From positions 1 to 17,243 of the forward strand of contig CAYNLI010000062.1 of the NCBI GenBank assembly GCA_964398035.1: a stretch of 17,243 nucleotides of DNA. Reading direction: 5' to 3'. Numbering within the stretch: position 1 is the first letter of the stretch; every line of letters starts with the position of its first letter. Shown piece after piece: positions 5,996 through 13,009 of the stretch. A program made the translations under genes and the position numbers. Under the pieces are notes generated by a model. That model searched no databases, was not told where the DNA came from, and saw only the letters and a list, made by a program, of their open reading frames with translations. Source of the DNA: Saonia sp964398035. GTDB taxonomy: Bacteria > Bacteroidota > Bacteroidia > Flavobacteriales > Flavobacteriaceae.

Positions 5996-6817
5996 ATGAA
6001 AAGAATACAATTGTTTGAGTTTGAAGATTATGATTGGTTTCCAAGCTGGTTGCGTGTCTGCATGACCAATTTAATTGTTGTGCTACATAAATTATTGGGG
6101 GTTAGTGATGTTTTGGCCAATTTGGTGGCACAAGCTCTTATAAAAAGCAAAGCAACACAAATTGTTGATTTGGGTTCTGGGTCTGGTGGTGCTATGCCAG
6201 AAGTGATGAAAATACTTCATGGTTTTGATAGGTATAAAAATGTTAATCTGATTATGACCGATCTGTATCCAAATGCAGAAGTTGTCACCAAATTTAAAAG
6301 TCAAAATAACCCGAATATAAAATACCATGAATCATCTGTGGATGCTACGGATATTGCCAATGCGCCTCTGGGATTAAAAACAATGGTGAACTGTTTTCAT
6401 CATATGAATCCTAAGAATGCTAGAAAAATATTGGAATCAGCACAAAAAAACAAACAACCCTTGTTGATTTATGAAATGGCTCAAAACAATATACCGCAAT
6501 TGGTATGGTGGGTATTGTTGCCCATTTCTTTGGCAATTTTAATGATAAGCGTACTCTTTATGACTCCTTTTGTAAAGCCTTTAACATGGAAACAATTGGT
6601 GTTTACCTATATTATCCCAATTATCCCTATTTGTTATGCATGGGATGGACAAGCCTCTATGCCCAGAATGTACACCTTAAAAGACATGGATGTGCTTTTA
6701 GAAGGGTTAGAGACTGATGAATATACTTGGGAGAAAGCCATAATGTATAGGAAAAAAGGTAAAAAATTGGGAACCTATGTATTGGGACTTCCAAAAGTAG
6801 ATACAACAAACAAATAA
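5996..6817 (+). CDS. Class I SAM-dependent methyltransferase with C-terminal membrane helices
   Basis: A 273-residue protein with a Rossmann-type SAM-binding core: motif I VDLGSGSGG (57-65), an acidic residue after the second strand in MTDLYP (88-92), VDATD (115-119) as the likely adenine-contacting segment, and VNCFHHM (131-137). After the core are two hydrophobic stretches at about 169-190 and 200-215, then a soluble tail with AWDGQASMPRMYT. The hydrophobic hairpin suggests association with the inner membrane and a lipid-soluble or membrane-bound substrate such as a quinone, lipid or carotenoid precursor, but the substrate cannot be read from the sequence. The ATG at 5996 is chosen because the 42 codons in front start with TTG, contain the promoter and do not resemble the family. 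The DUF3127 gene follows after 14 bases. Confidence 0.8.
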   Translation: MKRIQLFEFEDYDWFPSWLRVCMTNLIVVLHKLLGVSDVLANLVAQALIKSKATQIVDLGSGSGGAMPEVMKILHGFDRYKNVNLIMTDLYPNAEVVTKFKSQNNPNIKYHESSVDATDIANAPLGLKTMVNCFHHMNPKNARKILESAQKNKQPLLIYEMAQNNIPQLVWWVLLPISLAILMISVLFMTPFVKPLTWKQLVFTYIIPIIPICYAWDGQASMPRMYTLKDMDVLLEGLETDEYTWEKAIMYRKKGKKLGTYVLGLPKVDTTNK

Positions 6818-6831
6818 GAAAACAATAGAGA

Positions 6832-7215
6832 ATGGAAATACAGGGAAAAATTAAAATGTTGGATGAGACCAAAATTTTTGGCAACAACGGGTTTAGAAAG
6901 AGAGAGGTTGTAATAACAACAGACGAGCAATACCCACAACATATTTTGGTAGAATTTGTACAGGACAAATGTGATTTGTTGAACAGTTTTGCACTAGAAC
7001 AAGCTGTGAAAATAAGCATCAATATAAGAGGTAGGGAATGGGTTAACCCACAAGGGGAAACTAGATATTTTAATTCTATTCAAGGATGGAGAATTGAAAG
7101 CTTACAACCAGAAGCTGCAGGTTCCAACAGTGAAATGCCACCAACGCCACCAATGGAAGCTTTTGAGCCTGCAGATGATTTAAATGAGGAAGATCATGAT
7201 GATTTGCCTTTTTAA
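6832..7215 (+). CDS. DUF3127 OB-fold-like protein with an SSB-type acidic tip
   Basis: A 127-residue protein. The N-terminal part (1-95), starting MEIQGKIKMLDE and including FRKREVVITT and INIRGREWVNPQGETRYFNSIQGWRIE, matches what I recall of the DUF3127 family, small beta-rich proteins of Bacteroidota resembling single-stranded-DNA-binding OB folds. A Pro-rich linker (PPTPP) leads to an acidic tail ending EEDHDDLPF. This closely resembles the DDxPF tip by which bacterial SSB recruits replication and repair partners. It is therefore likely a nucleic-acid-binding protein that docks to some of the same partners; this is inference. It lies 14 bases after the methyltransferase gene and is followed by a terminator at 7240-7270. 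Confidence 0.85.
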   Translation: MEIQGKIKMLDETKIFGNNGFRKREVVITTDEQYPQHILVEFVQDKCDLLNSFALEQAVKISINIRGREWVNPQGETRYFNSIQGWRIESLQPEAAGSNSEMPPTPPMEAFEPADDLNEEDHDDLPF

Positions 7216-7239
7216 TAATAAGTAAAAACATTGATAATG

Positions 7240-7270
7240 AATCCCATGAGCTAATGCTTGTGGGATTTTT
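7240..7270 (+). terminator. Terminator after the DUF3127 gene, overlapping the aat start region
   Basis: AATCCCATGAGC at 7240-7251 pairs with GCTTGTGGGATT at 7256-7267 (two G-T pairs) around the loop TAAT, followed by TTT and an AT-rich run. The only ATG that could start aat (7254) lies in the loop and 3' arm of this hairpin, so either the hairpin controls aat or that ATG is not the true start. Confidence 0.7.
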
Positions 7271-7964
7271 ATTTATAAACCTAAAAGAGTTGAACAAAGA
7301 GGAGAATCAACCCATATTTTTCTTGACCAATACATTGGAATTTCCTTCTGTGGAATATGCCGATGAAGAAGGGTTATTGGCAGTTGGCGGGGATTTGTCC
7401 CCAGAACGATTGCTATTGGCGTACCATAATGGAATTTTTCCATGGTACAATGAAGACTCCATTATTTTGTGGTGGAGCCCAGACCCAAGAATGGTATTGT
7501 TTCCTTCTAAACTAAAGATTTCTAAAAGCATGAAAAAAGTGCTGGGCAGCAATCAGTTTAGGTTGACAAAGAATACATGTTTTGAAGAAGTAATAAATAA
7601 TTGCGGAACAATAAAAAGAGGAGATCAGGAAGGAACATGGATTGTCCAAGAAATGAAATTGGCGTATATAAAGTTATATAAAATGGGAATTGCCCATTCC
7701 TATGAAGTATGGGAGAAAGATGTTTTGGTTGGAGGATTGTACGGAGTGGATTTAGGGCATGTATTCTGCGGGGAAAGCATGTTCAGCACTACAAGCAATG
7801 CCTCTAAATTTGCCTTTGTGAAAATGGTACAAGAACTGGAACAAAAAAACTACGCGCTTATAGATTGCCAAGTGCATACCAAGCATTTGGAAAGTTTAGG
7901 AGCAGAAGAAATTTCTAGAGAGGAATTTATGAAATTTTTAAAAATTACACCTCATTATATCTAA
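7254..7964 (+). CDS. aat: Leucyl/phenylalanyl-tRNA--protein transferase
   Basis: Aat transfers Leu or Phe from aminoacyl-tRNA to the N-terminal Arg or Lys of proteins, marking them for ClpS/ClpAP degradation (the bacterial N-degron pathway). Family motifs are clear: GLLAVGGDLSPERLLLAYHNGIFPWY, WWSPDPR, EGTWIV, AHSYEVW, GGLYGVDLGHVFCGESMFS and IDCQVHTKHLESLGAEEI. The start is uncertain. The ATG at 7254 gives 236 residues but adds about 20 beyond the usual N-terminus (which should lie close to IFFLTNTLEFP) and sits in a terminator hairpin. TTG at 7290 is another choice. A strong Shine-Dalgarno sequence, GAGGAG at 7299-7304, stands 9 bases before an ATA codon at 7314, exactly where homologues would begin. 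The 3' end overlaps tag on the other strand by 20 bases. Confidence 0.93.
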   Translation: MLVGFLFINLKELNKEENQPIFFLTNTLEFPSVEYADEEGLLAVGGDLSPERLLLAYHNGIFPWYNEDSIILWWSPDPRMVLFPSKLKISKSMKKVLGSNQFRLTKNTCFEEVINNCGTIKRGDQEGTWIVQEMKLAYIKLYKMGIAHSYEVWEKDVLVGGLYGVDLGHVFCGESMFSTTSNASKFAFVKMVQELEQKNYALIDCQVHTKHLESLGAEEISREEFMKFLKITPHYI

Positions 7965-8508
7965 AACAACCCACTTCATGGTCGTTCACCATCCCTGTGG
8001 CCTGCATTTGGGCATAAATTACGGTACTGCCAACAAACTTAAACCCTCGCTTTTTAAGGTCTTTGCTAATTGTATCGGATAAAGGTGTGTTTGCTGGTGC
8101 GTCTTTATAGTTTTTAAAACTATTTTTTATGGGTTTGTCATTTACAAAACCCCAAATATACTTGCTAAAACTGCCATATTCCTCTTGTATTTTAATATAG
8201 GCCTGTGCATTGGATACCGTGGCTCTTACTTTCAGCTTGTTTCTTATAATACTGGCATCTTGCAATAGAGATTCTATTTTGTCTTCCCCATAAGAGGCTA
8301 TTTTTTTATAATCAAAATTATCAAAAGCGGATCTAAAATTTTCACGCTTCCTAAGAATAGTAATCCAACTTAATCCAGCTTGGAAGGTTTCAAGGACTAA
8401 AAACTCAAATAAAGTATCATCATTTTTTTCAGGGACACCCCATTCGTTATCATGATAAGCTTCATAAAGCGCATCACCAACACACCAACCACATTTACGT
8501 TTTTTCAT
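7945..8508 (-). CDS. tag: DNA-3-methyladenine glycosylase I
   Basis: Tag removes 3-methyladenine (and 3-methylguanine) from alkylated DNA as the first step of base-excision repair. The 187-residue protein aligns along its length with E. coli Tag by motif: CGWCVGDALYEAYHDNEWGVP at the N-terminus, LETFQAGLSWITILRKRENFR, and NDHEVGC near the C-terminus. The zinc ligands Cys4, His17, His175 and Cys179 of E. coli correspond to C6, H19, H177 and C181. E40 and W48 correspond to the base-pocket Glu38 and Trp46. The ATG at 8508 is chosen because it gives the family's short N-terminus; a frame open to 8592 would add 28 unrelated residues. It is convergent with aat (20-base overlap of the coding ends) and divergent from the thioredoxin-like gene. 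Confidence 0.96.
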   Translation of the reverse strand: MKKRKCGWCVGDALYEAYHDNEWGVPEKNDDTLFEFLVLETFQAGLSWITILRKRENFRSAFDNFDYKKIASYGEDKIESLLQDASIIRNKLKVRATVSNAQAYIKIQEEYGSFSKYIWGFVNDKPIKNSFKNYKDAPANTPLSDTISKDLKKRGFKFVGSTVIYAQMQATGMVNDHEVGCFRYNEV

Positions 8509-8611
8509 AGAACTAAAGATATAATAATTAGCTGATTTTTTCAGAAATATTGGGAAGTGTAAGGTTTTGAGATTTGAGGACATTAATGTCACCCATGTTA
8601 CAATCTAGTAA

Positions 8612-8645
8612 CTAAAATAGAAGTAACTTTACTCTAAAATAGAAG
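8612..8645 (+). repeat. Twice-repeated CTAAAATAGAAG before the thioredoxin-like gene
   Basis: The 12-base sequence CTAAAATAGAAG occurs at 8612-8623 and again at 8634-8645, a 22-base period (about two helical turns). The second copy ends two bases before the ATG at 8648 and its AGAAG may act as a weak ribosome-binding site. Two copies on one face of the helix could be regulator half-sites or a local duplication. Confidence 0.45.
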
Positions 8646-8647
8646 AA

Positions 8648-9262
8648 ATGCAAATACTTGAAGATAAAACAACTAAAGAGCTTATAAAAGAAAGTTTATC
8701 TAAAGGGATTCCTTACCAAGAGTATAGGACTATGTTAGAAGACTTGGTTAAGGAAGGTAAATCTACAGGAGAAAATCAAACAGAAGTACTTAGCAATCAT
8801 ACCTTGTTGAACCATAAGCGAATGAAACGTTGGGACAAAACATTTAAAATTAACATTGATATTGCCCATAAAGCGAATAAAAAAATCACTTGGATTGTGC
8901 TCACAGAAAGTTGGTGTGGAGATGCAGCTCATAGTATGCCCATAATGAATAAAGTTGCAGAGCAAAATCCCAATATTACATTTAAAATATTATTGCGCGA
9001 TGAAAATTTAGGATTAATGAACCATTTTTTAACCAATGGTACACTGTCCATTCCAAAACTTATAATGGTTGATGATGAAACAGGCGAAGTAGTTGGTGAG
9101 TGGGGATCAAGACCTAGCACTGCTAATGAAATGGTTGAAAATTATAAGAAGAAACATGGAAAATTAACAATCGAATTTAAAGAAGAACTACAAGTTTGGT
9201 ACAATAAGGATAAAGGGCAAAATACAGTGGATGATTTGCTAAAACTACTTGCTTTGGAATAA
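8648..9262 (+). CDS. Thioredoxin-fold protein with a single active-site cysteine (Thioredoxin_9 type)
   Basis: A 204-residue cytoplasmic protein without a signal peptide. After an alpha-helical N-terminal region of about 75 residues comes a thioredoxin-like fold: WIVLTESWCGDA at 82-93 takes the place of the WCxxC active site, and LSIPKLIMVDDETGEVVGEWG contains the conserved cis-Pro after SI. Only C90 of the usual cysteine pair is present (W89-C90-G91-D92), which matches my memory of the Thioredoxin_9 family. It cannot make the normal intramolecular disulfide, so it may act by a monothiol mechanism or on hydroperoxides or mixed disulfides. The role is not established. Divergent from tag; its 3' end overlaps the TonB-like gene by 18 bases. 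Confidence 0.85.
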   Translation: MQILEDKTTKELIKESLSKGIPYQEYRTMLEDLVKEGKSTGENQTEVLSNHTLLNHKRMKRWDKTFKINIDIAHKANKKITWIVLTESWCGDAAHSMPIMNKVAEQNPNITFKILLRDENLGLMNHFLTNGTLSIPKLIMVDDETGEVVGEWGSRPSTANEMVENYKKKHGKLTIEFKEELQVWYNKDKGQNTVDDLLKLLALE

Positions 9263-9967
9263 GTAGGTAATGGTTCCTTTTTGGTTAATTTTATTAGAAG
9301 AATTAAATCTGGCTTTCAATGCATAGGCTATTGCATTGTCCACTAGACAACCATTGGACGTGTTTGAGCTTTTTTCATTATAGTTGGCGTCCACAACTTG
9401 TCCAAAATCATCTACTTCTATATTTATGACCACTTTGCCTCCTTCAATACAGGTGTAGATTGGCGGTGGTAACACATAAGCGTTCCGTTCTACCAATGAG
9501 TAGGTAATAGAGGTTCTCTTTTCCGCCAAATTATTGGTGAATTCTTGTTTTTTTGCGTCCCTTTCCTCAAGCTCTTGCTTTTTCTCTTCTCTTTTTTTGG
9601 CAAGCTCTTTTACTTTGGCAGCGTACTCTGAATCTGAAAAATCGCTAGGTTCACTATTGTCTTCACTGTCAGCTCTTTCTTCCAGTAATTCTTCCAAAGT
9701 TTTTAATGGTTCTGGATTGCTATAACTGGTTTTTGCAGTCTCATTAAATGCCAAGTGACTTTTAATAGGGTCGGCCTGTGCCAGTTCTTTAGACAGCTTT
9801 TCCTCTTCTTCTATGATTTTTTCCAATTCCTCATCAGACAATAATTCAATAACATATTCATCTTCTTTTTCCTTGGATCCTAAATGAATATTGTACAGGG
9901 ACAGCACCATAAGGGACATGGAGAAGAATGTTATTAAAAATGATAACTGACTTCGGTTTAAGTTCAT
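9245..9967 (-). CDS. TonB-like envelope protein with a C-terminal TonB domain
   Basis: A 240-residue protein anchored in the inner membrane by one N-terminal helix (about 8-27). A long, highly charged region (31-160, rich in Glu and Lys and probably partly coiled coil, e.g. KELAKKREEKKQELEERDAKK) would span the periplasm. The C-terminal domain from about 172 (CIEGGKVVINIEVDDFGQV, then GCLVDNAIAYALKARFN and GTITYLF) resembles the TonB C-terminal fold that docks on TonB boxes. Two cysteines, C173 and C207, could form a disulfide. No exbB or exbD lies beside it, so it is either an extra energy transducer or a diverged protein with another role. The gene lies 63 bases after truB on the same strand and ends inside the thioredoxin-like gene's 3' end. 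Confidence 0.8.
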   Translation of the reverse strand: MNLNRSQLSFLITFFSMSLMVLSLYNIHLGSKEKEDEYVIELLSDEELEKIIEEEEKLSKELAQADPIKSHLAFNETAKTSYSNPEPLKTLEELLEERADSEDNSEPSDFSDSEYAAKVKELAKKREEKKQELEERDAKKQEFTNNLAEKRTSITYSLVERNAYVLPPPIYTCIEGGKVVINIEVDDFGQVVDANYNEKSSNTSNGCLVDNAIAYALKARFNSSNKINQKGTITYLFQSK

Positions 9968-10030
9968 AGTGCTATAATAACCTATTTTTACGAAAAATAT
10001 TTCAATAAAATCTTAAAAGAAAAGGAAAAA

Positions 10031-10741
10031 CTATTTCTCTTGGGATTCATTCAACAAAAGTGTTTTTTCAAAATCTTCTGGTGTTAGCCCTTTATCTACG
10101 TTGTAATCCCCTATTTTGGTTCTTCGCAATTCCGATAAATGCCCCCCAGAACCCAGGGCTTTACCAAAATCATGTGCTATAGAACGTATGTAGGTGCCTT
10201 TGCTGCAAACTATCCTAAAAGCTACTTTTGGTAATTGTATTTGGGTAATTTCAAAGGTCAAAATCTCTATGCTCCGTGATTTTATTTCCACTTTTTCTCC
10301 TTTACGAGCATATTCATACAAGCGTTTTCCGTCTTTTTTTAAGGCTGAAAAAATAGGTGGAACCTGTTCAATCTCACCTGTAAATGGATGGGTTGTTTTA
10401 TGGATTAGTTCTTCTGAAATGTGGTCAATAGGAAATTCTTGGTCTATTTCTGTTTCTAGGTCATAGGATGGTGTAGTGCCACCTAGGGTTATAGTTCCCG
10501 TGTATTCTTTTACTTGCCCTTGGAGTTCTACTATTCTTTTAGTGAATTTTCCTGTACAGATCAATAAAAGACCTGTGGCCAAAGGGTCTAAGGTGCCAGC
10601 ATGCCCTACTTTAATTTTTTTAAGGTCGAATTTCTTGCGGATATTCCATCGGAGCTTGTTTACTACTTGAAAAGATGTCCATCCCAAGGGTTTATCAATA
10701 AGCAATAATTGCCCGTTTAAAAAGTCTTCTTTAGTTTTCAA
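10031..10741 (-). CDS. truB: tRNA pseudouridine-55 synthase TruB
   Basis: TruB isomerises U55 in the T-psi-C loop of tRNAs. The 236-residue protein has the family's core: LIDKPLGWTSFQVVNKLR, then VGHAGTLDPLATGLLL with catalytic D52, the KEYTGTITLGGTT segment, VPPIFSALKKDGKRLYEYARKGE and CSKGTYIRSIAHDFG. It lacks the C-terminal PUA domain of the longer E. coli enzyme, as is usual in Bacteroidota. The start ATG is 32 bases after the reconstructed uppP stop codon, and the gene is the last or second-last member of the ftsX-DUF3098-uppP-truB cluster on the minus strand. Confidence 0.97.
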   Translation of the reverse strand: MKTKEDFLNGQLLLIDKPLGWTSFQVVNKLRWNIRKKFDLKKIKVGHAGTLDPLATGLLLICTGKFTKRIVELQGQVKEYTGTITLGGTTPSYDLETEIDQEFPIDHISEELIHKTTHPFTGEIEQVPPIFSALKKDGKRLYEYARKGEKVEIKSRSIEILTFEITQIQLPKVAFRIVCSKGTYIRSIAHDFGKALGSGGHLSELRRTKIGDYNVDKGLTPEDFEKTLLLNESQEK

Positions 10742-10773
10742 TACGTTACAATAGATTGGTCAAAAAATAATAA

Positions 10774-11723
10774 CTAGGCAAAATAGCTATACCCAATAGC
10801 AATCAACCCAACAATTAGACAATAGATGGCAAAATAGGAAANNNNNNNNNNNNNNNNNNNNNNNNNNNNNNNNNNNNNNNNNNNNNNNNNNNNNNNNNNN
10901 NNNNNNNNNNNNNNNNNNNNNNNNNNNNNNNNNNNNNNNNNCTATACCCAATAGCAATCAACCCAACAATTAGACAATAGATGGCAAAATAGGAAAGCTT
11001 ACTTTTTTTTACCAATTGAATCATCCAAGTACATGCACCCAACCCTGCAATAAAAGCAGCAATAAAACCTGCTCCCATAGCCACGGTTTGTCCGTCATCA
11101 AAATTAAGATCACCACTAAGAACATCTTTTCCTATTTTTCCTAAAATAAGGGGAACGACCATAAGGAATGAAAACCGGGCCGCTTTCGTTTTATCGACCC
11201 CAAGTAAAACCGAGGTGGAAATAGTGGCACCACTTCTGGATATTCCGGGCAACATGGCAATGGCCTGTGAGATTCCAATGATAAGAGCTTTTTTATTGGT
11301 TACTTTTTTGGTGGTGTCCTTGGCCTTATCAGCAAAATAAAGAAGCACAGCTGTAATCAATAACATAAAACCAACAAGTTGAATATTACCTCCAAAAAAG
11401 GCTTCCAACTGTTCTTCAAAAAAGAGCCCTACTAAAACAGCGGGAATCATGGAGATTATAATTTTCACGGAAAACTGTGATTCCTCATTCCATTTAAACT
11501 GAAAAAGTCCACGTATAATTTCCCATACATCTTTCCTAAAAACGACCAATGTGCTCAGTGCCGTGGCAAAATGTAGCACAACGGTAAAGAGAAGGCTTTC
11601 TTCAGGGACTGAATTGTCTCCTAGAATAGCTTTTCCCAGTTCTAAATGTCCACTGGATGATACGGGTAAAAATTCAGTCAGTCCTTGTATGATTCCAAGG
11701 ATGATAGCGTCTAAAATATCCAA
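10774..11723 (-). CDS. uppP: Undecaprenyl-diphosphatase UppP, interrupted by an assembly gap
   Basis: UppP (BacA) removes a phosphate from undecaprenyl diphosphate in the inner membrane, recycling the lipid carrier of peptidoglycan synthesis. Typical motifs are GLTEFLPVSSSGHLELG (residues 14-30, with E17 and H26) and PGISRSGATISTSVLLG. Several hydrophobic helices follow. The 100 N at 10842-10941 are flanked by identical 55-base sequences. Removing the N and one copy gives a continuous frame that ends ...AIGYSYFA and stops at 10774-10776, for 264 residues, a normal length. The frame read straight through the gap ends wrongly in FPILPSIV. Translation starts at a TTG (11723) directly abutting the DUF3098 stop codon, which implies coupled translation. 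Confidence 0.95.
10787..10996. other. Assembly gap (100 N) flanked by a 55-bp exact duplicate
   Basis: Bases 10787-10841 and 10942-10996 are identical (CTATACCCAATAGCAATCAA at the start, TGGCAAAATAGGAAA at the end) with exactly 100 N between (10842-10941). This is what results when two contigs that overlap are scaffolded with a fixed-length gap instead of being joined. The true sequence is shorter by 155 bases. It is not a biological repeat. Confidence 0.93.
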
Positions 11724-11987
11724 TTATTTTTTATTCTTGTGTGGGTTCAACAAAATGGCATATACTTCTATGCCCAGACCAATCAAGACCAAAGTAGGCG
11801 CCAATCGTATTCTTCTAAAATTGTAGATGTCAGGATTAAAAACATTGGGGTCATCACTTCCGCCCCCACTCATTAAAATAAAACCAAGAGTTATAAAGGC
11901 GAGCCCTATGAACATAAACAGATAGTTTTTTTTCTGAAAAATAAACTCAGATTTTGGTTTCTGGATTTTTTGTTGCTTTTTGCTCAT
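11724..11987 (-). CDS. DUF3098 small membrane protein
   Basis: An 87-residue protein with a basic, soluble N-terminus (SKKQQKIQKPKSEFIF) and two membrane helices at about 23-41 and 64-82, separated by a loop with GGGSDDPNVFN and FRRIRLAP. It fits the DUF3098 family, which in Bacteroidota is typically encoded between ftsX and uppP. The order here is the same: 9 bases after ftsX, and its TAA stop directly touches the TTG start of uppP. Location suggests a link to cell division or envelope precursor recycling, but no function has been shown to my knowledge. Confidence 0.88.
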   Translation of the reverse strand: MSKKQQKIQKPKSEFIFQKKNYLFMFIGLAFITLGFILMSGGGSDDPNVFNPDIYNFRRIRLAPTLVLIGLGIEVYAILLNPHKNKK

Positions 11988-11996
11988 GCTACAAAT

Positions 11997-12875
11997 TTAG
12001 TAATATAAATCATCAGTCCTTAAATTAAGAAAGCGTTGGGTTGCAAAATAGGTGCTAATTAAGGAAATTAACAGCCCCAAAACAAAAACTCCAACAAAAA
12101 GAATAGTTAAAGTTATTGGGTCTTGGAACAAGTTGAGTTCAGGAAAATTCTTGTCTATATAATACAATGCAACTGCTAACCCTATGAGTGCCAAAAAAGC
12201 ACCCAGCATTCCCAATTTAATATTGGTCCATAAAAAAGGGCGACGGATAAATTTTTTTGTTGCCCCAACCATTTGCATGGTTTTTATGATAAACCGCTTG
12301 GAGTAAATGGACAATCTAATGGAGCTATTGATCAATAACACAGCTATAAAAGTAAAAATAGCACTGGCCACCAAAATCCAGAACCCAATTCTTTTTACAT
12401 TATCATTCAATAAGGTAACCAAAGGCTTGTCATAACTAACCTCGTCCACATAGGCTTTGGAAGAGAGGTCAGCTGCTATTTCCTCTATTTGTTCTGGAGA
12501 AACAAAATCAGCATTAAGGTTTATATCAATGGAGTTTTTCAGGGGATTATAACCCAAAAAATCTAAAAAGTTCTCTCCAATTTCTTCACTGTGCATTTCT
12601 GCAGCATCTTCTTTGGACACATAGGTGGCGGTTTTGGTATATTCTGCCATGGCCAAACTCTTTTGCAATTGATCCACTTCCACTTCTTTGGCATTGTCCT
12701 TTAAAAAGACAGATATGGTAATCTGCTCCTTAAAATGGTTTGCCATTTTTTTAGTGTTCACTACCAAAAGCCCAAGAACCCCAAGTAAAAAAAGCACCAA
12801 AGCAATACTCAACACTACAGAGAAGTAGGAAGAGATTAATTTTCGTTTTTGGTAGCGTTCAAAAGATTTGCTCAT
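11997..12875 (-). CDS. ftsX: Cell-division permease-like protein FtsX
   Basis: FtsX forms with the ATPase FtsE an ABC-like complex at the divisome that activates cell-wall hydrolases. The 292-residue protein has the expected plan: a membrane helix at about 17-38, a large extracytoplasmic domain (39-163, with ITISVFLKD and ATYVSKEDA), and three further helices at about 164-184, 217-239 and 254-277. Between helices two and three is the cytoplasmic FIIKTMQMVGATKKFIRRPF, typical of the family. It is the first gene of the minus-strand cluster ftsX-DUF3098-uppP-truB, divergent from leuS. No ftsE lies next to it, as is common in this phylum. Confidence 0.96.
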   Translation of the reverse strand: MSKSFERYQKRKLISSYFSVVLSIALVLFLLGVLGLLVVNTKKMANHFKEQITISVFLKDNAKEVEVDQLQKSLAMAEYTKTATYVSKEDAAEMHSEEIGENFLDFLGYNPLKNSIDINLNADFVSPEQIEEIAADLSSKAYVDEVSYDKPLVTLLNDNVKRIGFWILVASAIFTFIAVLLINSSIRLSIYSKRFIIKTMQMVGATKKFIRRPFLWTNIKLGMLGAFLALIGLAVALYYIDKNFPELNLFQDPITLTILFVGVFVLGLLISLISTYFATQRFLNLRTDDLYY

Positions 12876-12956
12876 AACAGACTAAGAATACGTAAAAATA
12901 GAAAAGTAATTTTAATAATCGGTAGTTGACCATACGTTCATTGTAAACCGATAAAC

Positions 12957-12987
12957 TTTCCCCTTTCGTTGATTAAACTTATTTTTG
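12957..12987 (+). promoter_or_regulatory. Promoter of leuS
   Basis: TATTTTTG at 12980-12987 matches the -7 consensus TAnnTTTG, and TTTC at 12957-12960 stands 19 bases upstream as a near-match to the -33 TTTG. The start of transcription would lie about 15 bases before the leuS ATG at 13010, so there is practically no leader and no T-box or other riboregulator. On the other strand TATTTTTA (12893-12900) is a possible -7 box for ftsX. Confidence 0.5.
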
Positions 12988-13009
12988 CGGACTAGAAGAA
13001 ATACAGACG

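Noticed and set aside
8509..8592. 28-residue extension of Tag
   Set aside because: Tag proteins begin right before the CGW motif; the extra residues are unrelated and lie in the divergent promoter region.
9534..9725. Ser/Phe-rich plus-strand frame
   Set aside because: It is the antisense shadow of the Glu/Lys-rich region of the TonB-like gene.
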